Assembly (NCBI GenBank): GCA_028023455.1
Contig: JAQFVV010000353.1
Coordinates: 744,001-808,000 of the forward strand
Length of the DNA stretch: 64,000 bases
Source of the DNA: Epiperipatus broadwayi
Lineage: Eukaryota > Onychophora > Udeonychophora > Euonychophora > Peripatidae
Direction: 5' to 3'
In this document: positions 10,239-22,540 of the stretch, piece by piece
Numbering within the stretch: position 1 is the first letter of the stretch
Layout: every line of letters begins with the position of its first letter
The notes under the pieces: generated by a model
The model's database searches: none
Told to the model about the DNA's origin: nothing
Seen by the model: only the letters and a program-made list of their open reading frames with translations
Position numbers and translations under genes: made by a program

Positions 10239-12498
10239 CACCTGGGTCTCTTTTCATGCAGACTTATTTAACATTATTTTGAAGTTATGCAATTCATGTT
10301 TCTCTGGAAGTCGAACTCCGATAATGCACTATTACTTTAAATAATAAATTTTGAGCACTTACATTATATTGAAAGTAATAGCCCATTATTGTAATTCGAC
10401 TTTCATCTTACTAATTTCAATATTTTCAGTGCTTTATAATAGTAAGATTTTATGCAATAATAAAATTAAAATCATGATTTCCACATTTTATGTATATACA
10501 CATTAAATTTTACAAGATTATAATGTAAATTTGTTCAAACATCATGCGTGTTAATTTTGCATTTTAAATCACATTCTGTTTTTGCTTTTTAAAAAAGAAC
10601 GTAATCAATTATTAATCATTTAGTGTCCACAAGTTTATTTTTAAAAGGTGAGTAATAGCAGTGGGCACAATTAAATTTGACAATTAAAAATTAAAATCTG
10701 ATTTTTAATTGTAATTAACAATTTAAAAATTACTTACGGCAACTTGAAATTAATGTGATGTGAAATTTGATTTTTAAATGGAATTGAAAATTAAAAAATT
10801 AAAGACAAAAATAAGAATTTAATTTTTAGTTGTTAGTTTCATAAACAATTAATAAAATCATCATCTCAAAGATTAATTACTAATTACGTTGTCATCAGAA
10901 AACCATTGACACAACATGAGTGTGAAGTTGGCACTAGTTGTATTTTCTCTTGTGAAAAATTTGATTTTTTTCCAGTTTGCAAATGAATGTGTTTTTCAGC
11001 AAATAGCGATAATAATTAAAATGGGTGCTTGTATTATAGATAAAGTCACTGTAGGATGGCACCATTTTCATGCTAAAACTATAAAATATGAACTTTCATG
11101 AGCCTTTGATTTTAATAATTTTTCTGTGCTTTTTTGTAATGTGAAAATAAAAACAAAACAAAATCGTCTTTTTTAAATATTATTTTTTATTAACATATAC
11201 AATTTAAATGATAATAATAAATGTAAAATAAATCAACAAATTACAATTTGATTCGTGTTTTTTATATCGTATACTTTTTAAATTGTGTTACAGCTTCTTT
11301 TTTATCAATTTTCTATCGCATATTTTTTTACCCGTGTTATGACTTTTTTTGTTGTTGTTTAACTAAAAAATAATAATCGTAATAAAAGTTGTTACAGTTA
11401 GATTTAGGGTTAGTTTTAGGGTTAGTTTAGGGTTAGTTTAGGATTAGGTTTAGTGTTAGTTTTAGGGTTAGTTTAGGGTTAGTTTTAGGGTTAGTTTTAG
11501 GGTTAGAGTTAGTTTTAGAGTTAGTGTTCTGTTTGTTTGTAATGCTAAAATAAAAAATTCAAAATCATATCCGTACTCAGACAGAAGAAAGAAACTCAAA
11601 CTTTTTTAAACAACAACAAACACATTTACAAAAAAAAACTGTATATTTGAACTTTTCTTACTGGATATTTTTTTCGTACCACTCTTTTTTACTTCAAAAA
11701 TATACAGATGGTAGAATCTTCTTTGTTTTGTGGAATGTTAATAACAGTACGTTACTTGACACGTTACCTAATTGCAGCTCAATAAAAAAAAGATATTTAA
11801 CATTTTCCCAAATAAAAGTTTAATATAGTACATTGTAAAAAGTCTTATAATTATTGTTTTAAAAAATCTGAACATTTCAATAGTTTAAAATAAAAAAAAA
11901 TCCAATGCAAACAACATTTCAATACAATTCAAATACAAACTCTCTCATCAAGCCATAATTACTTTATAAATTGTGTGAATTCGGAAAATGTATTTGCTTC
12001 CATGCAACATACATGCTGTACTGCGACGCGACATAGTGGCCTGCATTCTGTAGCGCAACAAAAAAGTTGTACTATTGAAAACGTGGGTTTGAATGTGTCG
12101 GCCACGGAAACAGCATTTTAATGTGTTTTGGTGCGAAAAGCATGACATAGAGCGGTGCCTTTAGCTAAAAGACGAATACCTTAAAATGTGTATAAAAAAT
12201 GTAAATTATGCATAAAAATATATTATTTTGAATAAAATTAAATATTATAGTTAAAAAAAGTTTGTCTTGTATCAATTTTTTTCAAATTTGAAATTTTTTA
12301 TTAGTCATATTTTATTTCTTATTTTTTTTGCGCGAATTTTAAAGTAATTTTACATTGGTGCTTTGCTTTTATGCGAATTTTGAAAAATCACAGACCGCAT
12401 CCCCCCTTTTTCAATGTAAATTACATCTATTTTTGTGCAATTTTGTTTGCGCATGTTTTCTGAGGAACCTATCTATTGCGTAAAATGATACCCAGGCG
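10239..12498. mobile_element. TA-flanked inverted-repeat transposon, copy 1 (Tigger/pogo-like ends)
   Basis: The left end CACCTGGGTCTCTTTTCATG and the right end (reverse of CATTTTACGCAAT.., finishing CCCAGGCG) are inverted and flanked by TA. Both ends match the copies at 27771-29011 and 58570-59614. The left 800 bp is colinear, in reverse, with 28100-29011. The right 260 bp matches 27771-28060, also in reverse. The middle (about 11100-12230) holds extra sequence absent from copy 2, including a TTAGGG-like array. Ends resemble Tigger elements (CCTCGTTTTATGCG-like). It has no intact transposase. Confidence 0.85.
11399..11526 (+). repeat. Degenerate telomere-like TTAGGG/TTAGTTT array
   Basis: About 125 bp of TTAGGGTTAGTTTTAGGG-type repeats with a mixed 6 to 14-bp period, inside transposon copy 1. 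It contains many imperfect units (TTAGGATTAGG, TTAGTGTTAG). It is not a chromosome end because unique and repeat sequence continues on both sides. Confidence 0.8.
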
Positions 12499-12500
12499 TA

Positions 12501-13037
12501 GTCTTTAAAATGTGCACTTCCTAAATCAAATATAAATTTAGATTACAATGTAGTAAATTCAAGTAAATTAAAATTAAAAAATGTAAATGTAGATATTACC
12601 AGAGTTTGTTCAATTATGTTATAAATAAATTTCAAGTGATATCAGCTTCAGCCATTATGCTGATAGATTTTTTATTATAGTTGCTATATTATATGAAAAA
12701 AATTGCAAATTGTTTTGCTGTATATGCATTCAGAAATAACTTCACCATTAGATGCCTTGGAGAACTGTCAACATTCCATGCAAATATAACAACCACTGAT
12801 CTATATAATTAATATCATAATGACCAACACAGCCTCAGGACATGAACACTTTAACATTATGATGGCTCGCTGCATGTATGTGAGTGTGTTTATGTGTGTG
12901 AAGAAGAAATTGTTTACTTTATAAATGTTTTAGTTTTTAATATCATTTACATAATTAATAATTACATATATACATTGCTTATTATAAATATATATATACA
13001 ACAAAATAAAATGTCCGCTAATATTAATAATACAATA
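12501..13037. other. AT-rich sequence, nothing recognised
   Basis: No domain-bearing ORF. A short TG-rich stretch lies at 12875-12900. Confidence 0.5.
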
Positions 13038-13265
13038 ACAAAACTTAAGTGTATTCCAAATAATGGTAAAGGACTTATATAAATAAAAAATTATAGAGAA
13101 ATATTTTCGATTATATTCATAATCATTATCAATTCAATTCAAATTTCAAAATGGAATTGAGTGGATAATGATTATGAATATTATTAAAAATATTTTTTTA
13201 TAATTTTTTTATTTATATTATATTATAAGTCATTTACCATTATTTGGAATATACTTAAGTTTTGT
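13038..13265. repeat. Palindromic repeat with 11-bp loop
   Basis: Arms 13038-13140 and 13152-13265 are inverted copies (AACTTAAGTATATTCCAAAT-like outer end, ATGATTATGAAT-like inner end) with several small indels. There is no coding capacity. It looks like a MITE or a collapsed inverted dimer; no target duplication is clear. Confidence 0.7.
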
Positions 13266-13269
13266 ATAT

Positions 13270-15339
13270 ATATATTGTAACGGGCACACATGCTGTTACA
13301 TTCTAATAAATAAAATTAGAAATTAAAAATAAAAAGTTTGCAAATAAAAATTTGTTTTTAAAAATTAAAAATTGAAAATTAAAAGTCATCTAAACTTGTA
13401 TATATATAAAATCATGCAGATGAAAAATTATTAAAAGAAAACTTTATTAAAAAAAGAAAAAGTTTTAAAACTAAATTTTAAGAAAAAAACTTAAAGGTAT
13501 TAAAGATAAAAATATATCTTTAAAATGTAAAAAATTTAATTACTGCTATGGTGTAAAATGGCAATGATTATTTTTAATTAGTCAAAGTAAACTAGCCCTT
13601 GAGCATCTCAAAATTTATAATTAAAGGTCAGATAGGAGAGAAAAACAATAAGAACAGAATAGCCAATAAAAAAATCCCTCAGGAAATGGATCTCAGTGAA
13701 AGAATAATCATCATCATGATGTCACGTTCAGTCAATCCACAATTTTAATATAAAAAGGAAAAGATTGGAAATTTTTTAACATGTGTGCTATATGTGCTAA
13801 GTTCAGGAGAGTTGAAGGAGAAGGGATTGAAAAAATGCACTTTCAATCCCTTCAGTTTTTCTAAAAGAAAAAATGAAATATCCTTTTTTTAGATTGTGTA
13901 CCCCAGGACATCAGGGTCCTGCAATAAAAGCTTGCAAGGAACTATACCAGCTACAGCAAAGGACTTACGGAATTAGAAACAACACTGGATGCCAATTACA
14001 AGCAACTAGAAAGTATGGACTTTTTCTCTTTAAAACCGTAAGAACTTTATGAACTCTAATGATCTTTAACTATAAAACTATTCCAGTATTTAAATATGAA
14101 TTCCTATCTGGCCAAATTAAATTATTAATAATTATTTTTATTGAATGTATTTTTTTTAATCATTTTCATTAATTTAATTTATTCCTTTCTTTTAAGTGTT
14201 TTTTTTTTATTAAACTAAAACTTTTAATTAAATCATGTTAAATTTAGGTCGGGTATGAATGGCTACATAGATTTGTAAAGTTATGTTAGTTTAAGGGAGG
14301 GTAAATCTTAGGTTATTTATTTCACAGTTAGACTGGGTCAATGGATTGGATGTATTGATGTAATTAGTAAATGTAGCATGAAGATCCACTACGTGCATGA
14401 TCACATTATACACCACACTTGGGCAAAATAAAACCCATTTCTTACTGACCATTGGAAGCAGACAGTATTCCCTGCTCCTTGGATCACCCCTTTAGCCTAT
14501 GGAATGGGATAGTAAGATGGAAAAAAGGACTGCAATCCCTTTCTCTGGAGTTTTTTTTTGTATTGTCCTTTTCACCAGACAGATGTAGCATTCCTGTACT
14601 GAATGAGAGACTTTTTTTTTCTAAATAACCATGCTGTTCAGATGTATATTTCTGACAGTGTGGTATCTGTGCTCTCATATTCATGCTACATTGAATACGT
14701 CGATATATCAGATAGATTGGCATTAGTTTGATTGTGAACTTTTGGCCTGGGGTTAAATAAGGGATGTAGAATATTTTCTGTTTCGAGAGAAATCTATGTA
14801 GTCTATCCATACTCAACACTTTAATAAAATATTAATAAATTCATCTATGCAAACTTATAAAATAAAAAATTAAAATGTAAATCAAATTATAAAGTAAACA
14901 TTATACTAAAATAATTCTAAATTTTATATATGTGCAAAATAAATGTTTCTGTATGTTGTTAATCTGGCAGTGGATTATTCTTATTTTTTATCTTTATTTC
15001 TTTAAAAATAAAGTATATATTATCTCTGCTGCTCCATGAGCTAGTGACTGGGGCTAATGGTCTACAATAAAATAAAATTGGATCTTAACTTAAATATCTG
15101 CCTACTATATAAATTTTCCAGGTTCGAATGGCCTGGTGGCACCCTTGTACGGCAGATACAGTAAGACTCCACACTTTTTTCCCGACCATTATAATATAAA
15201 TATATGTATTGTAGCAATTTGTTTAAGTTGTCTTTTTATAAAAAGGGAGAATAATATCATAATAAAAAAAATGAAAAAAAAACAAAATGTGTTATATTAT
15301 TTAGTTAATTTTCTTATGGATAGTTAATTTATATAATTT
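13270..15339. other. AT-rich non-coding stretch with one short hairpin
   Basis: No recognised gene. A perfect 13-bp stem occurs at 13820-13853 (GAAGGGATTGAAA with TTTCAATCCCTTC). The 111-codon minus-strand ORF at 14484-14819 has no family signal. Section 13620-14820 is slightly less AT-rich and could be an unrecognised old element. Confidence 0.4.
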
Positions 15340-15480
15340 TATACATCATACCATTTATAATTTTCTTAAACACTTTAACAATACTATTTTTATATCAAAC
15401 CTTTGTTCAACAGTTTTGACTGTCCTGCAGTCATCATCAGAGCTACAATATTCAAATATATAATTATACAATTAATGCAT
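15340..15480 (-). repeat. Family gamma repeat, single copy with hammerhead-like motif
   Basis: On the minus strand it reads GTAGCTCTGATGATGACTG, CAGGACAGTC, then AAAAC instead of GAAAC, then the tail (AATAGTATTGTTAAAGTG) shared with 39561-39943, 53713-53974 and 57098-57185. CUGAUGA and the stem II hairpin (GACUG/CAGUC) are intact. The G of GAAA is changed to A, which should kill catalysis. Confidence 0.7.
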
Positions 15481-17233
15481 ATGTAAAAGTAGAAATCAAT
15501 ATATAAGAAAATGAAGAAGAAGAAGAAAATTATATTACTTTCATATAATTTTGTTATCATAAGTAAGGAATGAGTATTAAAATAATAGTTATAATTTTTA
15601 TCTCATTTATGGATATAAATTTGATCATAAAAATAATGAGAGTATATGTATGCATGGGAAATAAATATAAACAAATGCACACACAAATATATTTATTTGT
15701 TTTGTTATAAAAAAGGAAATTAGTGGTATTAGTCACTAATCTTAATGGTAATGTATAAAATAAATCATTCTAGTTAATTATTGTTATTTTTTAAAAACAA
15801 TATTAAAGTATAACTTTATTATTCTATTTTGTTTATTACAATTGGTTTTATTTAACAGAAATCTGTCAAATACGGGAAGGTATGAAATATTTTTTTGAGT
15901 TTAATAGTCTGATAGTTTTGAAGGCGGGAAGTTAAAAAAAAAGAACAATCTAGACTTTTGAACTAGTGGGTAACAAAAAAACTTAGTCTCCAAAACTTAT
16001 AATAAAACAAGGACCTTAATTTATTTATTCTTTTAGAACATATGAATAAAATGAAGTGCTAAGTAAATAAGAAAGATTTATTCTTCTCATAGACCAGATT
16101 TCTAGAGAGCTGGATTAATTATTAATGAATAAACTTAAATTTATATCTCTCTTTCTTATCTTATAGTTCATTTCATAATCATTGTATGATGGATATACAA
16201 CATGGAATAATCATAGACACTAATCCAAATAGCGATTATTTAAGTCAACGATTCATGGCACTCAGAGCTTCATTGTCTGATTAGAAATTAGGCTTAAAGA
16301 AAATAAAACATCATACTAGGTAATCTAAACAATTATTTCTCTTAATGGTGCCCTTTCAACACATTGAATGATTCATATAGTAATATTATTTAATATAAAT
16401 TGCGTTGTTTTATTTCAAAGTATTATTGATAAAAAACTGAAATTATAAATAACAATTCATATATGTTGTTATTTAATAGTTATCATCCTTTAAAAAAATG
16501 TATTTAGTTTGAATTTTTTTTTTTTATAATACAGAATTTTTTTTTATTGATTGTCTCTACATATATATTTGAATGTTTATATGATTTCAAAACAAATAGA
16601 TAAAAAATGAGTACAGGTAACACCCCTACATCATGCTATCATACAATGTGGTTTTATTCTAACATGATCAGAGATTTGCAGAAACCCTCATATAACACAC
16701 CACCTACAATATATTTTACTCTAACATGATCACAAATTTGTGGAAAGCCTTGTACTTCTACTATTTAAAGTATATATTGTATCAGTAAACCTTACATATC
16801 TGTAAGGACAGCATGCAAATAAACTTATATTCTTTAAGATTACTTAATATGTCATATCTGGGATATTGTTTTTATGACATTTTAGTATGTAATCTTTAAT
16901 TACATCTATTTCCATAATAATTTCTTATTTGGAGTCAATTCATTTATTTGATCACTTTATGAAAGTTCTTTTTCAATAAGCTGATGTTTCATGCTGTTAA
17001 CATGCTTTTTACAAGACTATATTTTTTGTAAAATTTGTTTTAAAATAATAAAGTATAAATCTACAAATTACAATACAAAATATATTCAAATTATATTTAA
17101 ATACAGTTGACACTCCTTCCTATTTAACTATTTTACATGAATACCTGTTTTAAATAAATTAAATATTTTAAAATAAGGTTTTGTAGATTCATAATTGAAA
17201 TAAAATAATAGTTTTTACTTCACCTTTGATTAG
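15481..17233. other. AT-rich sequence, nothing recognised
   Basis: No gene-like ORF or RNA. A weak direct repeat lies at about 16660-16745 (CTAACATGATCA..TTTG.GGAAA). Confidence 0.5.
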
Positions 17234-17391
17234 TAATTAATTGAGATTGCGCTTTACGCAAAAAAGTGAAGCTTGTCTAACTCTTACAAAGTTCTATGGA
17301 GACTCGAGGTCTGCGAAAGCGCTAAGCCATAGAACTTTGTAAGAGTTAGACAAGCTTCACTTTTTGCGTAAAGCGCAATGTCAATTAATTA
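17234..17391. mobile_element. Near-perfect hairpin MITE
   Basis: Arms 17234-17299 and 17327-17391 pair almost without mismatch (ATTGCGCTTTACGCAAAAA end, GTTCTATGG inner end) around a 27-bp loop containing CTCGAG. GC-rich ends (TTGCGCTTTACGC) stand out from the background. It is non-coding and flanked by AATTAATT-type sequence that may be a target duplication. Confidence 0.75.
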
Positions 17392-19489
17392 ATAATGTTT
17401 TGTATAAATAAATATAATTCAATATTGTTTAATCATATCAACATATAAATACACACACATACCTTAACAATAGTTTAATGTTCTATTTGTTGATACTTGA
17501 ATATTATTTTGAAATTGTATGCAGTAAGTAAAATTTTAATAAATAAATTTATCAATACATACTTTATTTTACTATTGCCATTACATAAAACTTTATATAC
17601 TTTTATTAATATATCACTAACATAAAATATATTTTCATTTCTTTTAGTGTATGATTCTTAGATTAAGAATAGCCCATATACCACAGGATAAATAAAGTAA
17701 ATTTTTAGAACTGAAATCAAGATGATTTTTTTTTTGTAGATAACATTACCAGGTTTAAACTCAAATCTGACTACTACAGTCTGTATTGTATTTAAAAATC
17801 TAAATTGCAAACTATGGTAACACACTACATATATATATACAAAAATAAAATACAATGAGAAAATACTCGACTTTTATCAGTACTGTTCTATTAGCGTGGT
17901 GAAACTTCTTGATGACATTGATCCCGTCCAAATAGCCACAACTTTTTTTTTCTAATGTAACTAATGGCTTGCTTTGTCTTGTGCAGTTTGTGAGAGTGCA
18001 CACAATGCTATCTTTTAGCAATGTTAACACTTTGCTACCATACTATTTCAGGGTGGGTGGATTTAAAATTTGCAGAACTATTGCAATCTGCATTAAAAAA
18101 TAATTACGGTACAACTTACCTAATGTAGTTTTAAAATTAATAATTATAAGCCCATTACCCACTTCCAAACCTAACATGTAAGGTGTAAATAATTAGAAAA
18201 GGTTAGGGGATACCACAATTTCACTGTTCTCCTGAAAAAAGTCATGGTTCATGAGAACATCTACGAGAATTAAAATGTCTGACTGTAAAATTTCTCATAG
18301 TTATATCCAGAAAGAAAAAGAAATTGTAAAAAGAATACATTTCTTAATTTTAAAAAGAAAACAAAAAAAAAAAACAATCAAGTTGGGAAATGATTAATCA
18401 TTATTAATAGGTGTGACATTCATGTTATTCACCATACCTTAGTCACATATTCTTTCAAAGATAGCTATTGGAATAAATAAAGATTAATTTTCCTTTTCAA
18501 AAATGACCCAAAAAAAGGGTCAAATACAATTCAGTAATTAAAGCATTCTTATTTAATGATAGTAGACTTTTCAAAGTTTGCAGGGAGTGGGGGGGGGGAT
18601 TTCCCAGAACAAAGCACTGGCGTACACAGAGAATTCGACTAGAATAGAATATTTGCAATAATGTCTGCTAATTGATGTTTTAATTCTTGTGAATGTGAAA
18701 AGGCATGCCATCTCCCCCCCCTACATTGCAGGACTAAAATGAAATTTGTAGGCACTTGTTAAAGTTTTAAATTTATCATCATAAAATTGTTAATTGAATA
18801 AATTTGACAGTAATTTATTAAGGAAATCAATCAATGAATTACATTAAGCCATATGATAAAATGACAGGGTGTAAAAAAAATTCTCATACTTATATCCAGA
18901 GACAAAAAAAATTGTAAAAAGAATTACAGTAATTTATTAAGGAAAATAAATGAATTACGTTAATCCATATGATTATTATTATTATTTCACAAATTAGGTG
19001 GTGGGTCCAATAACATTATATTTATATGCGTTTTTCTAGAAACAATGCCATCAAGTGTTTTCAACATGCTAAAATAACAGTACCCTTTTATCATCACATC
19101 ACTGAATACATACAATTGAGAAATACCCAACAATTTTATTTTAACAAGGCTCTTTCTCTTTCTCATTCTGTCTGAATTATGTGCACATCTTTGTGTATGT
19201 TGTGTTTCAAGTGTTCAATTTGCGGATTACCCAAAATATAATTTTAAAAAATTTTAAAGTTTGTGGCAAAGGAACATACTTTAAACTTTTTGTGGATATA
19301 TGTTAAAGAATATCTTTTTAATTTTTTAAAACTAATTTTTGGAAAATTAAATTTCAGTACCAAAGTATATCTGATAAAAGTGAAAAAACAATGTTTCTCA
19401 GGATGTAAAAATACAATTTTTGGATCATCTTTTAAATCAAGAATAAACGTCTCACATTACAACCACTCTAAATTTAAATGATGTAACAA
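17392..19489. other. AT-rich sequence with G/C homopolymer runs
   Basis: No gene recognised. A G run at 18583-18598 and a C run at 18712-18720 stand out. A 55-bp block around 18270-18335 recurs at about 18868-18925 (TCTCATA.TTATATCCAGA). Confidence 0.5.
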
Positions 19490-19813
19490 TCCAAACTATT
19501 AAGAAAAATGAAAAGAAAATTAGAAGTCATGTTGCTATAGAATCTTCAATATCTGAAAAACATGCAGCTCATCCATATGCACCAATAACTGAAAAAATGG
19601 AAAAGGCACTCAGCATCTGGATTGATGATAGCTATCAAAAAAAGAATTCCATTGGATGTCAATACTATTAAACAAAAAGCTCTTAAAATTTACAAAAGAT
19701 CTTAAAATTAAGAGCGTGCTAATAACTCTAAACAAGCTTTTTTTTTATTATTATTATTTATGATAAATGCTACTACAAGAGAAGGCATTCAAATCATTTT
19801 TATCTTGGATTGT

Positions 19814-19866
19814 CCCCATCCCCAGACCGGTTTCGACCTATGGGTCTCTTCAGTGAGGAGTTGGGA
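19814..19866 (-). ncRNA. Type I hammerhead ribozyme (delta unit 1)
   Basis: On the minus strand: CTCCTCA, CTGAAGA, stem II GACC-CATA-GGTC, GAAA, stem III ACCGGT, cleavage C, then TGGGGATGGGG. Stem I pairs CTCCTCA with TGGGGA (six pairs including one G-U), then an internal loop, then CCC with GGG. The non-U at N7 (A) is tolerated by the CUGANGA consensus. Stem III is a 6-nt palindrome with no loop, favouring a dimeric fold. Confidence 0.88.
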
Positions 19867-20236
19867 CATTAGATCTAAAAAACCAACTCAAGCAAAGCAT
19901 TTATCTAAAAGATAATTGTTGAAGAAGATCTGAAACTTTTAGACATCTACATTCTTTAAAGTCACTCTCCAACTGAAAAAATCATATGGCCTGAATTAAT
20001 TCAGATACTCCATATATTAGTAGGCTAGCTCTTTAATTTGCTAAAGCCACAACAGCAAAATAATAATAGTAATAACAACAAGTCAGATGTCACATGACTT
20101 ATATATAGCTTGCACTTACAAATATGTAAAATTAAGAGCGTGCTAATAACTCTAAACAAGCTTTTTTTTTATTATTATTATTTATGATAAATGCTACTAC
20201 AAGAGAAGGCATTCAAATCATTTTTATCTTGGATTG

Positions 20237-20290
20237 TCCCCATCCCCAGACTGGTTTCGACCTATGGGTCTCTTCAGTGAGGAGTTGGGA
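20237..20290 (-). ncRNA. Type I hammerhead ribozyme (delta unit 2)
   Basis: Same as unit 1 except stem III reads ACCAGT, breaking the palindrome by one change (a CpG transition relative to ACCGGT). Core CTGAAGA, stem II GACC/GGTC and GAAA are intact. Confidence 0.85.
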
Positions 20291-21745
20291 TATTAGATCT
20301 AAAAAAACCAACTCAAGCAAAGCATTTATCTAAAAGATAATTGTTAGAAGAAGATCTGAAACTTTTAGACATCTACATGTCTTTAAAGTCAGCTCTCCAA
20401 CTGAAAAAATCATATGGGCCTAAAATTTACAAAAGATCTTAAAGAAAATGGAGAATTTTTTGTCAGCCCAAATGTTGTGGCAAGTAAAAGTTGGTTTAAA
20501 AAATTCAAAAAGTGTTTAGCAATTTATAGCATAATAATTGTAAGTGAATCTGCATTGGTTGATCATGAAACTGCCAGAATGTATCCAAAAATTATTTTTA
20601 AAATTGTAGCAAAGCAACAATACATACCACATCAAGTTTTTAATACTGATGAAACTGGGATTTGGTGCTCTTTATAGTAAAACAAGAAAAAGCTGCATCT
20701 CAATTTAAGATATCTAAAGGATTATGTTATGCTATTTATGTGTAATAATGAATCAGGAGACTTTATGACAAAACCCTTGCTTGTTTATAGACCTTCCAAT
20801 TCCATAGATATAAAGTCATAAATAAAAATACCTTACCAGTATATTGGAGAGCAAATCCAAAATCTTGTTTAAATGGAGATTTGTTTACAGAATGGTTTTT
20901 AAAATATTTTGTGCCAGAGGCTGAAAATTATTTAAAAGATAATTTGGACATCAAGGCATTGTTTCTATTAGATAATGGTCAAGATCCCTCACAAGATTTG
21001 AGTCACCCCAATATCCAAGTAGTGTTTCAGCACTGCTTCATTATTGTAATCATTGTATCAAGGTATTACTTATACCTTTAAAATTTATTACATCAGAAAA
21101 TCATTGCAATGTATTTTAGATATAAATGAATTGAGATCAAGTGGTATAATGAAAGCTTAAAAGCAACTTTCAATTAAACACTGCATCAAATCATATCCTT
21201 ATTGTAGAAAGAACTAAAAACATCAACATTAAATGCATGTTGGAAAAAGATTTGAACTACTTTCAGTTGAAATCGAAAATGAACTTGAATTATCAAAAAA
21301 TAAAACTTGTGATATATTAGATTTTGCTAAATCAATTGAAGGTAATGATTTTCATGATATAGCTGTTCAGGTTGCCCAAGATTTTTGGATGGAAAAAAGA
21401 AACTAGTGACATCAGAAGTTGTAAATCAAGTTGAGTCTAAGGAGAACAGCAGTGATGACAATTGTGAAGTTAATAAATTAACATTTAGAAAATAATAGGA
21501 AGACCTAAACTTAGCTAAAAATTTAGAATCATTTTTCTTGAATGAAAACCCATTCAGTGTAAAAAGCTGAACATTCAAAAAAGAGCTGCAAAATTTTCTA
21601 TGTCCACACAAGGAAATGTATAACAACAATGTAAGGACCAGAAAACAAACCAAAATTACAGATTTTTAAAGAGAGGCAGAAGATGCAATTGATTAAAATG
21701 ATTCAATAAATGAAGATTATAACATTTGAGTGAAAAAACATTTAT

Positions 21746-22334
21746 GTTTGTTTGTACTGAGCAGTGATGAAAAAGAAAATTATTAAATTAAGGTAATTAA
21801 AATGAAAATAGTTATGTAGTTGTTTGTTTCTGTTCATTTTGTGTTATATTTACATATATTAATATTTTTAATAAAAATGAAATTGCTTGTATGGATTTTA
21901 AAAAAATATTTGTTTCTAATAAGTTCTCAGAAACTAATCCTTCTTTTTGTACTGTTTCTGGGCCTCATATATCATAGATTCACACAACACACAACACAGC
22001 ATTTTCTAGGAACATATATACCAAGTTATATGAGAATTGCCTGTATATACTTTTATAATTGGATATTGTTTGTAATCTTTTAAAATTAGCAGATAAATGG
22101 AAGATAAATATATGCTTATAAATAACTGTTTTTGAACTATATAAATAGATCTTATTCTGTGAAACTGAGAAGATATTTTTTCTTTATTTTATATAGATTG
22201 GTAATGGAACGTTTTTGTCATGATATTGCAGTTTGAATACATATTTGTACTAGAGGGATAAAATTTCCACATTTATGTGTTAAGAAAATGTATTATTGTG
22301 TATACAATATAAGGTTTAAAGAAATATATATTTC
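21746..22334. other. AT-rich sequence, nothing recognised
   Basis: A short open stretch at 21820-22083 encodes a hydrophobic, low-complexity peptide without family signal. Confidence 0.4.
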
Positions 22335-22481
22335 ATCACATGATCACATTTTCTATACTAGCACATTAATTGTTGATAAACAGAGCAAAACTCTCCATAC
22401 AGTATTGCCACCTGTGCTAAACAGAGTAATCAATGGATGCCAGAAGGCTTGTGCATAAAATCCCTATCTAATGCCTACTCA

Positions 22482-22540
22482 TCCAATATCCCCAGACTAG
22501 TTTCTGGCTTGTGGCCTTCGTCAGTGAGGAGCTTTGGATC
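22482..22540 (-). ncRNA. Hammerhead-like ribozyme (epsilon, left arm)
   Basis: Minus strand: CTCCTCA, CTGACGA, A-GGC-CACAA-GCC-A, GAAA, palindromic stem III ACTAGT, cleavage C, TGGGGATATTGG. Stem I pairs CTCCTCA with TGGGGA. The first pair of stem II is an A-A mismatch in place of the usual G-C, so activity is uncertain. Confidence 0.7.

Larger units (their letters stand above)
19704..20420 (-). mobile_element. Tandem hammerhead unit dimer (family delta, retrozyme-like insertion)
   Basis: A 424-bp unit starting ATTAAGAGCGTGC at 19707 is followed head-to-tail by a second, truncated unit starting at 20131 and ending near 20420. The units are about 97% identical by eye. Both carry a minus-strand hammerhead ribozyme. 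A 23-bp direct repeat (19684-19706 and 20421-20443, containing AAAATTTACAAAAGATCTTA) flanks the insertion and splits the Tigger reading frame, so it is the target site duplication. There is no protein. The size, tandem arrangement, type I hammerhead with very short stem III and long target duplication match what is known of animal retrozymes and non-autonomous Penelope-like elements. Confidence 0.88.
19490..21745 (+). pseudogene. Tigger/pogo-like DDE transposase, interrupted and decayed
   Basis: Blocks in order: VTIQTIKKNEKKI near 19490; MEKALSIWIDDSYQKK near 19598; after a frameshift, RIPLDVNTIKQKALKIYK; then, across the inserted hammerhead dimer, DLKENGEFFVSPNVVASKSW (CENP-B type helix-turn-helix); VFNTDETGIW near 20640 (first catalytic Asp); NESGDFMTKPLLVYRPSNS near 20755; LFTEWFLKYFVPEAENYL near 20883; ALFLLDNGQD near 20960 (second Asp). 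Further on are NACWKKI-like, SIEGNDFHDIAVQVAQDFW and finally KQTKITDF near 21650. The third catalytic Asp region is not recognisable. Many stops and frameshifts. It is the only identifiable transposase N-terminal half here and a candidate past source for the TA-flanked elements. Confidence 0.9.

Noticed and set aside
11399-11526. Chromosome end
   Set aside because: Array is short and degenerate, with transposon sequence on both sides.
13820-13853. Hairpin followed by T-run as a transcription terminator
   Set aside because: Rho-independent terminators are not expected in an animal genome; a chance or element-derived hairpin is more likely.
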